From: Muribaculum sp.
Lineage (GTDB): Bacteria > Bacteroidota > Bacteroidia > Bacteroidales > Muribaculaceae
DNA: 56,362 bases
Assembly: GCA_023667055.1 (NCBI GenBank)
Contig: JAMPAV010000009.1
Span: forward strand, 1 to 56,362
Direction: 5' to 3'
Of this stretch, positions 49,570-56,362 are shown one piece after another; position 1 is the first letter of the stretch; every line of letters begins with the position of its first letter. The position numbers were made by a program, and so were the translations under genes. The notes beneath the pieces are model-generated. The model had not been told where the DNA came from. It was given only the letters and a program-made list of their open reading frames with translations, and made no database searches.

Positions 49570-51944
49570 TTTTGCGCGTAATAGCTTTTGTTCATCCCAT
49601 AGCTTCCGTAGGACCCTCCTCCTTCGGTGCCATTGAGCAGCAGAGCCATGTTTTTATATTCTTTGCTACGATATACGTTTTCAAGTTCAGGAAGCAGCCC
49701 TCTCTCAAACAATCCGGCGCGTATCACGAAGATTGTATTAGTGCATACGGTGCTGAAAATTCTTCCGTCGGCAATCATTTGGATAGGGGCGTTGTCGATG
49801 AAAATTACATCGTATTTGTCCCGTAGTTGCTCTATTATTTTGGGAAGTCTGCCGTTTTCAAGCAATTCTGTCGGGTTGGGTGGAGTGTTCCCCCCTGGAA
49901 GCATGTCAAAGTTCTCGTTGAGTTGGCCTCTGACAATGGCATCATTGATGTCTTTCACTTTGCCATTCAGACATTGTGCCAGACCTACTTCGGGATTCCC
50001 CACATAAGCTGATGAAGAATTGCGACGCATGTCGCCATCTATCACAAGTACTTTCTTACCCCTGATGGCAAGCGACATGGCAAGATTGATGGTCACGAAA
50101 CTTTTGCCCGATCCGGGGTTGAAACTTGTCACCATCACCACCGGACATTTGTCGTCTTCATCAAGCATGAAATTCAGGTTGGTCCTTACCACGCGGTATG
50201 CCTCGTTGACTACGTTGCGGTTTCCAGGATTGACCACTATGACATGGTCTTTATCGCTATATTTCTTGGTGTTGACTTTCGGAATTTCTCCAAGGAATGG
50301 CATTGTCAGTCCCTTGAGGTCATTTTTGTCTCTCACCTTCGTGTTTGAAACTTCCCTTACATATATGGTACCAATGGGAATTGCAAGCCCAAGTATGAAG
50401 GCCATCGCAAAGATTGTCATAGGTTTTGGAGAGGTGGGATTGGTGTCTCCGTTTGGCCGGGCTATTATTCTTGTATTATAGGCTGAAAATGCTTGATTTA
50501 ATTGGTTTTCCTCTTTTTTCTGCAGGAGATAGAGATATAGGTTCTCCTTTACTTTTTGTTGGCGCTCCACACTCAAGAGAAAACGTGCCTGTTCGGGATT
50601 TGAAGACAGGTTTTTCTCAAATGATCGCTTTTCTTTGCTTATCGACTCTATGTTGTTGCTTAGAAGCTTTATTTGATTGTCAACCGATGAGATTATCGCT
50701 TTTCTTGTGTCTGCTATCTGCGGACTGAGATTGCTTGCAATCGGGTTGTCTTCCGATGAATTCTGTATAATCGCATTGCGGTTTAACACCAGATTGTTGT
50801 AATTCATAATCTGTGTCTCAAGCATCTGGCTTAATATGCCTGTGTTGGCCGGTAGCAATTTGTCTTGGTTGTCGTTGTTCTCAATGTAGTCTTTCAGATA
50901 CTTGGCCATCTGAAGTTGATTCGTGAGATCTATCAGTTCTTTCCTTACCGCTTGCTCTTCTGTCAGATTTATTGTGGCACTGGCTACAAGGTCGGGTATC
51001 TGATTGTCTGACTTGTAGTCGGCTATGTCGGAGTCAACATTACTCAGCTCTTCGCTGATGGATTTTAGTCGGTCGTCGATAAAGTCAGATGATGCAAGTG
51101 CTACCTGATTCTTGTTGTCAATCCAGTTTTCGTTATATACTTGGATCATCGTGTTGAGCACATCTTCAGCTCTTCGCGGATTGCCATCAGTGATTTTTAA
51201 ATCAATCACTGATGCCTCTTTTCTTAATTCGCTGACTGATAGTTTGGCCAGCCATAGGTCGATCGCTCCTTTCATGGATGAATGGCTGACATTGATGGTG
51301 TATTCTATAGGCTCTCCTTTTTCTTCCTTGTCTTTGCCATAGAAAGGAGTTTTTTCTATTTTTATCTTTCCAAGCGGTGTCATCACCGATTCCCCAAAAT
51401 GTATCGGCTTTTTCTGGTCAAAATCTATCTTATCCTGTTTTACTACAAATTTGTCGAGAAATATTTCTTCCTTTTCATTTATCTTCATGCGGAATCTCCC
51501 TCCGGTAGTGTTGTTGATTGTCTCAAAACTTACTGTCACAGGAAGACTTGCCCCATAAAGTGTGGTGCTACGCAAGCCTTTCTTCATAGTGTAATTATTC
51601 TGAAGTCCGAGGCGTTCCACCACCTGCTCCATTAAATCCGGCGATTCAAAGTAGGCCATCTCATTGTAGAGGTTATTGCTGGCTTGGCCTAAACCAAAGT
51701 CTGCAAACATAGCCATGGCGCTTGAGGCTCCAGGGTCGCTTTCATCTTTGATTTCTATTTGGGCTGTTCTGCTGTAAGACACTGGTTTCCATGCCAGATA
51801 CAATGCTGCCAGCCCCAAACACAACGCAAGGGAAAGCAATATCCATTTCCACTGCTTCATAATGGCGTGGTATAGTTCTGTAGGCGTCAGCTTTTGCTCC
51901 GCAATTTTTGTTGGTTTCGATGACTGTTCGAAGTTAGATTCCAT
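49563..51944 (-). CDS. Polysaccharide-type tyrosine autokinase (Wzc-like)
   Basis: 793 residues. Wzz-type N-terminal domain with a first membrane segment (about 33-52, WILLSLALCLGLAALYLAW), a long periplasmic coiled region (about 250-500, LSNVDSDIADYKSDNQIPD-type), a second membrane segment (about 520-540), then a cytosolic BY-kinase. The kinase has Walker A FNPGSGKSFVTINLAMSLA, Walker A' VLVIDGDMRRN and Walker B DVIFIDNAP. The C-terminal tyrosine cluster is SYGSYGMNKSYYAQ. It should control capsule or exopolysaccharide chain length. No wza, glycosyltransferase or polymerase gene is adjacent. Its stop lies in the terminator palindrome. Confidence 0.9.
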   Translation of the reverse strand: MESNFEQSSKPTKIAEQKLTPTELYHAIMKQWKWILLSLALCLGLAALYLAWKPVSYSRTAQIEIKDESDPGASSAMAMFADFGLGQASNNLYNEMAYFESPDLMEQVVERLGLQNNYTMKKGLRSTTLYGASLPVTVSFETINNTTGGRFRMKINEKEEIFLDKFVVKQDKIDFDQKKPIHFGESVMTPLGKIKIEKTPFYGKDKEEKGEPIEYTINVSHSSMKGAIDLWLAKLSVSELRKEASVIDLKITDGNPRRAEDVLNTMIQVYNENWIDNKNQVALASSDFIDDRLKSISEELSNVDSDIADYKSDNQIPDLVASATINLTEEQAVRKELIDLTNQLQMAKYLKDYIENNDNQDKLLPANTGILSQMLETQIMNYNNLVLNRNAIIQNSSEDNPIASNLSPQIADTRKAIISSVDNQIKLLSNNIESISKEKRSFEKNLSSNPEQARFLLSVERQQKVKENLYLYLLQKKEENQLNQAFSAYNTRIIARPNGDTNPTSPKPMTIFAMAFILGLAIPIGTIYVREVSNTKVRDKNDLKGLTMPFLGEIPKVNTKKYSDKDHVIVVNPGNRNVVNEAYRVVRTNLNFMLDEDDKCPVVMVTSFNPGSGKSFVTINLAMSLAIRGKKVLVIDGDMRRNSSSAYVGNPEVGLAQCLNGKVKDINDAIVRGQLNENFDMLPGGNTPPNPTELLENGRLPKIIEQLRDKYDVIFIDNAPIQMIADGRIFSTVCTNTIFVIRAGLFERGLLPELENVYRSKEYKNMALLLNGTEGGGSYGSYGMNKSYYAQND

Positions 51945-52064
51945 ATATTTGTCTTGTCGATCCTTTGAGTTTACAATTGAATTACATACACTGTTGTTTA
52001 TAAAACGCGAATTTATGGCTTTTAAGTATATCCCATGTTCGTATTTGTCAAAAAGTATGCAAAA

Positions 52065-52484
52065 TTAACAAAAATTTTTGGATTGAAGATAATCATTCAG
52101 TATTATAGTCGCTGCTATTTCGTCCACCAAATCCTTGTTGCGTCTTGCCATTTTTTTCATACCTCCTTCTATCATGGCCTTGTGGGCAAGTGTCGAGGTG
52201 AAACGTTCGTCATATCGCTCCACTGTCTGCCCTGGAATTTCCTTTTGCAATTGCTTTATGAATGGTTCTATATATCGGGCGCTTTCTGAGTCTGTTCCAT
52301 CCATTTTCTTTGGCAGCCCTACTATTATTTTTTCTACTGCTTCCTTGTTGCAATATTCCTTAAGCCATGACATCAAGTCGCATGTCCTCACAGTTGTAAG
52401 TCCGTTGGCACAAATTTTCAAAGTATCGGTGACTGCTATTCCACACCGTTTTCTTCCATAATCTATAGATAATAATCTTCCCAT
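52065..52484 (-). CDS. ruvX: Putative pre-16S rRNA nuclease / Holliday-junction resolvase-like
   Basis: 139 residues, RNase H-like fold of the YqgF/RuvX family. GRLLSIDYGRKRCGIAVTD holds the first catalytic Asp; IIVGLPKKMDGTDSE the second acidic strand; ERYDERFTSTLAHKAM and KDLVDEIAATIILNDYL the remaining acidic residues. Family members trim the 5' end of 16S rRNA. It is upstream of wzc by 121 bp, with a TAATTTTG element (52060-52067) overlapping its stop that could start the wzc transcript. Confidence 0.9.
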   Translation of the reverse strand: MGRLLSIDYGRKRCGIAVTDTLKICANGLTTVRTCDLMSWLKEYCNKEAVEKIIVGLPKKMDGTDSESARYIEPFIKQLQKEIPGQTVERYDERFTSTLAHKAMIEGGMKKMARRNKDLVDEIAATIILNDYLQSKNFC

Positions 52485-52523
52485 AATATAAATTGTGTTG
52501 TAATCTCTTCTCTAAGTATCAAC

Positions 52524-52586
52524 GAAAACAGCGAAAACAACGAAAACAACGAAAACAACGAAAACAACGAAAACAATGAAAACAAA
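52524..52586. repeat. 9-bp tandem repeat (GAAAACAAC) upstream of ruvX
   Basis: Seven 9-bp units of GAAAACAAC with GAAAACAGC at the left and GAAAACAAT, GAAAACAAA at the right. It lies between the ruvX start and the rubrerythrin terminator. The same 9-bp family as in the pepD2 and yicC leaders, here read in the opposite direction relative to the genes. Confidence 0.8.
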
Positions 52587-52617
52587 TTTCCACACCTCCT
52601 GATAGAGGTGTGGAAAT
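52586..52617 (-). terminator. Terminator of the rubrerythrin gene
   Basis: ATTTCCACACCTC pairs perfectly with GAGGTGTGGAAAT around CTGATA. On the minus strand it is followed by TTGTTTTC. It is 39 bp past the stop codon. Confidence 0.8.
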
Positions 52618-52656
52618 CCTTGGGTTTTTATACTTAGTGTTTTTCTATGGTTTCAA

Positions 52657-53214
52657 TTATTTCTTGTTGCCGAAGAAACGCTGATACAGACCGTAGAAAC
52701 CCTGGCCGTGGCGTGCCTCGTCTTTTGCCATCTCATGCACTGTGTCGTGGATTGCATCGTGGTTGGCTGCCTTGGCATTCTTGGCTATACGCATCTTGTC
52801 TTCGTTGGCACCTGCTTCTGCCTGCATTCTCTTTTCGAGGTTGGTCTTGGTGTCCCATACCATGTCGCCGAGAAGTTCAGCAAACTTTGCAGCGTGTTCA
52901 GCCTCTTCGAATGCGTAGCGCTTGAAAGCCTCAGCGATTTCGGGATAACCCTCGCGGTCGGCCTGACGAGACATTGCGAGATACATTCCGACTTCAGTAC
53001 ATTCACCCACGAAGTGATTGTTGAGGTCTTTCTTCATCTCCTCGTCAGCGTCTTTGGCAACGCCAACTTCGTGTTCGGTCACGAATTTTAGAAGTTCAGT
53101 CTGGTCAAGTTCTTTGAATTTCGACTGAGGTGCGCCACACTGGGGGCATTTTTCGGGAGCAACTTCGCCTTCTGCTACATAGCCGCAGATGGTGCAGATC
53201 CATTCTTTTGCCAT
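52657..53214 (-). CDS. Rubrerythrin with N-terminal rubredoxin domain
   Basis: 185 residues. Rubredoxin comes first (about 1-30): [10 protein letters not shown] and [10 protein letters not shown], both CxxC pairs present. The ferritin-like four-helix domain follows with its di-iron Glu/His residues: [34 protein letters not shown] and [19 protein letters not shown]. It reduces hydrogen peroxide with electrons from NADH-linked carriers and protects anaerobes from oxygen. The reversed domain order, rubredoxin at the N-terminus, is normal for a subgroup in Bacteroidetes. Own terminator; no promoter was recognised with confidence. Confidence 0.93.
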   Translation of the reverse strand: MAKEWICTICGYVAEGEVAPEKCPQCGAPQSKFKELDQTELLKFVTEHEVGVAKDADEEMKKDLNNHFVGECTEVGMYLAMSRQADREGYPEIAEAFKRYAFEEAEHAAKFAELLGDMVWDTKTNLEKRMQAEAGANEDKMRIAKNAKAANHDAIHDTVHEMAKDEARHGQGFYGLYQRFFGNKK

Positions 53215-53374
53215 AATTTTATTCCTTTTTTATATATTTGACGTAGTTATTTCTCTTGAAGTCCGGATGCATTCCAAACTCCTTTGATTATAACAATCGA
53301 ACTCCAAAATTGGTTTTACTTTGCTGAAATTATTTTTCGCATCCATTCATAAAATTTACGCAGTGATTTAGACT

Positions 53375-53542
53375 CTAATTTCCAAACTCGCGCTTGATTG
53401 TCTCCGGACTTGAGAGTTTGTATGCTACCTGTATATATAAAGTATTACCAACCCGGCGCTGATCCACAAGAACAAGTATCATTCCTCTGTTGATTTGACC
53501 AAGTATCTTTTTTGTATATATTGGACGTTCAATTATAGTCAT
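53375..53542 (-). pseudogene. Relic of a DUF4143-type ATPase, internal deletion
   Basis: A 55-residue frame from the ATG at 53542. The N-terminal part, MTIIERPIYTKKILGQINRG followed by MILVLVDQRRVGN, matches the opening of the small DUF4143-type P-loop ATPases, with the Walker A GQRRVGKS degraded to DQRRVGN. It jumps straight to TLYIQVAYKLSSPETIKREF, which is the usual C-terminal part of the same family, so about 300 codons are missing in frame. A stop follows at REFGN, where family members continue with Leu; loss of one T there would explain it. The upstream flank carries its own repeat set (53574-53665) and a near-consensus promoter CAACTTTG. Confidence 0.7.
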
Positions 53543-53573
53543 GTTTGCAATTGTTTTTTGCAAAGTTGTAATT

Positions 53574-53665
53574 TATACTCGAAAAAAGCAAATAAAATAG
53601 TAAAAGTTTTAAGGTATAGTCGAAACTTTTTAATCCAATTGGAAAAGTTTAGAATATAGTCGAAA
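53574..53665. repeat. TATAGTCGAAA repeats upstream of the ATPase relic
   Basis: Three copies of TATAGTCGAAA (first one TATACTCGAAA) start at 53574, 53615 and 53655, so spaced 41 and 40 bp. Between them lie AAAAGTTTTAAGG and GAAAAGTTTAGAA. They sit just upstream of the relic's start and may have been its control sites. Confidence 0.6.
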
Positions 53666-53687
53666 GATTTAATTTTCACCATATCCT

Positions 53688-53793
53688 CACAAGTCTGGAA
53701 GTTAAACACTCATAAGTTTGGAAGCGAAACGCTCATAAGTTTGGAAGTGAAACGCTCATAAGTTTGGAAGTGAAACGCTCATAAGTTTGGAAG
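53688..53793. repeat. 23-bp tandem array upstream of the DUF4143-type ATPase gene
   Basis: Four complete 23-bp units and one partial unit, starting at 53688, 53711, 53734, 53757 and 53780, built around CATAAGTTTGGAAGTGAAAC. The third and fourth are identical, the first is the most divergent. The period is exact. The units abut with no spacers, so it is not a CRISPR. The last, partial unit provides the TTTG of the promoter. Confidence 0.9.
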
Positions 53794-53817
53794 TTTAGAT
53801 TTTTTTTATTAATTTTG
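53786..53817 (+). promoter_or_regulatory. Promoter of the ATPase gene, overlapping the repeat array
   Basis: TTTG (53786-53789), 20 nt, TAATTTTG (53810-53817), 22 bp before the start codon. The TTTG is that of the fifth repeat unit (AAGTTTGGAAG), so the array is continuous with the promoter. Confidence 0.8.
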
Positions 53818-53839
53818 TGCAAAATACAAAATAATAATT

Positions 53840-55102
53840 ATGGACAATTACTTGCCTCGATACATTGAATCCACCATTCAGAAAAAGATGAAATCAAGTG
53901 GAGTCATACTGGTGGAAGGCCCTAAATTTTGTGGAAAAACCACCACAAGTGCCCTGTTTGCAAAAAGTGAAATACGTCTGAATACAAAATCGGCCATACA
54001 GATAGCACGTATGGAACCATACAATGTTCTTCTCGGTCAGCGTCCAAGACTTATAGATGAGTGGCAGACTGTGCCGGACCTGTGGAATCAGGCCAGGGCC
54101 TGGATTGACGAGAATCCGGGGTTCGGACAGTTTATATTCACGGGAAGTTCAACGCCTGTAGATAAATCAGACATATTCCATTCCGGTGCAGGACGAATTA
54201 CAAGAATCAACATGCGCCCCATGAGTCTTTTTGAATCGCGTGATTCCAAAGGTATAGTTTCGCTTTCATCTCTTTTTGACAATGTGCAACAAACTGTAGT
54301 TGACATGAACGATGGCTATGGATTAAACGACACAGCCTTTCTGCTTTGCAGAGGAGGATGGCCGCTTTCATTACAGCCGGAGAAAGATGTAGCACTCGAC
54401 GTGACATCCAACTATTTCGAAAGCCTGTTTAATCTGGATAATAGTGAGAATCCTAAATTCAGGAATAAGAATCCTGAAATATTGAGAATCGTCATGAGGG
54501 CATTCGCCCGGCATGTGTCTTCTCAAACCTCCACGACAAAGATATTGGCTGATATCACAGCGCGCGACAGTCGGTCGATAAGCAACAAAACATTCGAAGA
54601 ATATGCCGATGTCCTTAAAGATTTGTTCATTATAGAGGATATGGAAGCGTGGAATCCTAACTTGAGGTCTAAGACAGTGGTGCGATCCACACCGACTCAT
54701 CATTTTGTAGACTCTTCGATAGCGGCTCAGGCGCTTGGTGCATCTCCCGCAGACATGATGACGGATCTTAATACTTTTGGTCTGTTGTTTGAGGACATGG
54801 CCGTCAGGGATTTAAGAATATATGCGCAGACGGTCAATGGAAATGTGCTTCATTACCGTGACAGCCGAGGTCTGGAATGTGACACGATTGTACATCTTAA
54901 AGACGGCAGATGGGCTCCGATAGAGATAAAGTTGGGTGGAGAAAATCTTATAGAAGAAGGTGCGAGCAACCTCATTAGGCTAAAATCTGATATCGCCGAG
55001 AAACATCAGCCATCATTCATGATGATACTTACAGCGACCGGCCCCGCTTATCGGCGCGATGATGGAATCTACGTCGTGCCGATCAATTGCCTCAAAGCAT
55101 AA
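53840..55102 (+). CDS. DUF4143-type P-loop ATPase
   Basis: 420 residues. Walker A GPKFCGKTTTSALFAKSE (about 27-44), Walker B LIDEWQTVPDLWNQAR (about 71-86) with an Asp-Glu pair, FTGSSTP sensor (about 105-111) and the arginine-rich GRITRINMRPMSLFES. The C-terminal DUF4143 half (about 200-420) resembles a PD-(D/E)XK nuclease-like fold: NVLHYRDSRGLECDTIVHLK and WAPIEIKLGGENLIEEG carry the D...E-x-K acidic pattern. These proteins are common, often in many copies, in gut Bacteroidales, and their role is not known; some relatives are stress or defence associated. Its repeat array suggests tight control. Confidence 0.85.
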   Translation: MDNYLPRYIESTIQKKMKSSGVILVEGPKFCGKTTTSALFAKSEIRLNTKSAIQIARMEPYNVLLGQRPRLIDEWQTVPDLWNQARAWIDENPGFGQFIFTGSSTPVDKSDIFHSGAGRITRINMRPMSLFESRDSKGIVSLSSLFDNVQQTVVDMNDGYGLNDTAFLLCRGGWPLSLQPEKDVALDVTSNYFESLFNLDNSENPKFRNKNPEILRIVMRAFARHVSSQTSTTKILADITARDSRSISNKTFEEYADVLKDLFIIEDMEAWNPNLRSKTVVRSTPTHHFVDSSIAAQALGASPADMMTDLNTFGLLFEDMAVRDLRIYAQTVNGNVLHYRDSRGLECDTIVHLKDGRWAPIEIKLGGENLIEEGASNLIRLKSDIAEKHQPSFMMILTATGPAYRRDDGIYVVPINCLKA

Positions 55103-55158
55103 TGGGGAAAAATTTGACGTATGATTTTATTTTTGATTGGAAGATGAAAGTCACTTGA

Positions 55159-55190
55159 TTTGCGTGGGAACAAAAAAATGTCTATATTTG
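55159..55190 (+). promoter_or_regulatory. Promoter of the AAA-ATPase-like gene
   Basis: TTTG (55159-55162), 20 nt, TATATTTG (55183-55190), 25 bp before the start codon. Unlike its neighbour, no tandem array lies upstream. Confidence 0.8.
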
Positions 55191-55215
55191 TAATTTGAAA
55201 TAAAGAGTCAGGATT

Positions 55216-56362
55216 ATGAGCGACATCAAATACCCCATCGGAATACAGACATTTTCCCAAATACGCGAGAATGATTTTCTCTATGTGGATAAGACTGGTT
55301 TAATACATAAAATTGTCGGAAGTGGCAAATATTATTTTCTGAGCCGTCCGCGACGGTTTGGGAAAAGCCTTACCATCAGCACTCTTCAGGCTCTATTCGA
55401 GGGGAAACGCGAACTCTTCAAGGGACTCGCCATTGACTCGCTCGAATGGGACTGGCAGAAACATGAGGTGCTACACCTGGACCTCAACGTAAGGAACTAT
55501 GTGGACGAGACCAGCCTGCTGACCATCTTTGACCGTCATCTCAGGGAGTGGGAAGAAAAATACAGCATCAATTCTGTCTCAGACATACCCGAAGACCGCT
55601 TTATTTCGATAATAAAAAAAGGATGCGAGGTGTCAGGACGAGGGGTTGTGATACTTATAGACGAATATGACAAACCTATACTTGCAGCTATCAGTGAACC
55701 TAAATTGCAAAGTGTCTATCGAAAGCAACTTCAGGGATTCTACGGGGTGCTGAAATCTATGGATCAGTACGTTCGCTTCGGCATGCTCACCGGGGTGTCC
55801 CGTTTCAGCAAGGTGTCAATATTCAGTGCATTGAATAATCTCATGGACATCTCTCTTGAGCCGGATTTTAATGCAATCTGTGGCATCACGGAAACAGAAC
55901 TGTCGCAGTATTTTGAAGAAGGTATCCATAAGATGGCAGATAGACAGCGAAAATCACCGGATGAAATACGTGAACTTTTGAAATCCAACTATGATGGATA
56001 TCACTTTGCCGAATATGGTGAGGACATCTACAATCCTTTCAGTTTGCTCAATGCATTCAGAACTTCAAGAATGGGTTCATATTGGCTTGCCACAGGAACT
56101 ACATCATCGCTTCTTGAGGTGCTCAATGTCAACACCTATCCACTGCAAGAACTCGAAGGATGCAAAGCGAGTGAGAATATGCTCAATGGCGCGGATATAT
56201 TCCTTTCCGACCCGATTCCTTTCTTCTTCCAGACCGGATATCTCACTATAAAGGATTATGATCCGGAATTTGAGCAATATATTCTTGGTTTCCCAAACAA
56301 AGAAGTTAGCAAGGGATTCAATGACCTTGTCTTGAGGACATGGATGCGTGCGGGCGAACCGG
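55216..56362 (+). CDS. AAA-ATPase-like protein (PF09820 type), partial at window end
   Basis: The frame runs open from the ATG at 55216 to the window edge, 382 codons without a stop. N-terminal MSDIKYPIGIQTFSQIRE and FLYVDKTGLIHKIV is the standard start of this family, then Walker A LSRPRRFGKSLTISTLQALF, Walker B GVVILIDEYDKPILAA and GMLTGVSRFSKVSIFSALNN. Such proteins usually continue with a PD-(D/E)XK nuclease-like domain, which lies outside the window. Function unknown; the family is multicopy in gut Bacteroidales and in fungi-associated bacteria. It belongs to a different family from the gene before it. Confidence 0.85.
   Translation, partial: MSDIKYPIGIQTFSQIRENDFLYVDKTGLIHKIVGSGKYYFLSRPRRFGKSLTISTLQALFEGKRELFKGLAIDSLEWDWQKHEVLHLDLNVRNYVDETSLLTIFDRHLREWEEKYSINSVSDIPEDRFISIIKKGCEVSGRGVVILIDEYDKPILAAISEPKLQSVYRKQLQGFYGVLKSMDQYVRFGMLTGVSRFSKVSIFSALNNLMDISLEPDFNAICGITETELSQYFEEGIHKMADRQRKSPDEIRELLKSNYDGYHFAEYGEDIYNPFSLLNAFRTSRMGSYWLATGTTSSLLEVLNVNTYPLQELEGCKASENMLNGADIFLSDPIPFFFQTGYLTIKDYDPEFEQYILGFPNKEVSKGFNDLVLRTWMRAGEP

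Noticed and set aside
53688..53793. CRISPR array
   Set aside because: The 23-bp units abut directly, with no spacers, and no cas gene is present; it is a plain tandem repeat.

Overview
The window reads as a chromosomal segment of a Bacteroidales bacterium, most likely a gut lineage of the Muribaculaceae type (family level is inference). The signs are promoters of the Bacteroidetes form (TTTG, 19-20 nt, TAnnTTTG) at many gene starts, no Shine-Dalgarno sequences, secreted proteins ending in a type IX-like sorting tail, and families typical of the phylum (DUF4954, DUF4301, N-terminal-rubredoxin rubrerythrin). No phage, insertion sequence, rRNA or CRISPR array was seen.

Layout. 1-9250: a large secreted adhesin-like protein, a TlpA-type lipoprotein, glycine C-acetyltransferase, tRNA-His with tandem terminators, an exported alpha/beta hydrolase and a TonB-receptor-like barrel. 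9385-15235: a minus-strand thiamine operon, promoter - TPP riboswitch - thiS - TenI/ThiE fusion - thiG - thiH - thiF - tenA - thiD, with no thiC. 15393-18364: DUF6582-like protein, HD protein, ilvE, a sorting-tail-only protein and an OmpH/Skp lipoprotein. 18619-25590: two pepD-type dipeptidases flanking an exported muramidase, then hflX and a DUF4954 protein. 25714-38457: bioB with a structured leader, secreted proteins including a pectinesterase, DUF4301, a lipoprotein, a RelA-type (p)ppGpp synthetase and a serine hydrolase. 38627-43725: a pair of bacterial PH-domain membrane proteins, a membrane polyferredoxin and a Tat-exported Fe-S aldo/keto reductase. 43834-53214: lipoprotein, nadD, flavin reductase, phosphosugar mutase, yicC-gmk, an orphan tyrosine autokinase (Wzc type), ruvX and rubrerythrin. 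53375-56362: an ATPase patch made of one relic and two intact P-loop ATPases, with tandem repeats upstream of the relic and of the first intact gene.

The main unexplained signals are these. (1) Many intergenic gaps carry short tandem words (6-9 bp), often reverse-complemented across a central palindrome; one such element lies in frame inside the polyferredoxin gene and another gives pepD2 a run of in-frame ATGs. (2) An exact 23-bp tandem array runs into the promoter of a DUF4143-type ATPase and supplies its TTTG element; the neighbouring ATPase relic has a different repeat set upstream. (3) The bioB leader carries a promoter, a GNRA hairpin and a terminator-like hairpin before the start codon. 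(4) Several enzymes lack expected residues: RelA lacks its hydrolase His-Asp pair and ThiF lacks the usual zinc and catalytic cysteines. All calls come from reading the sequence; no database search was run.
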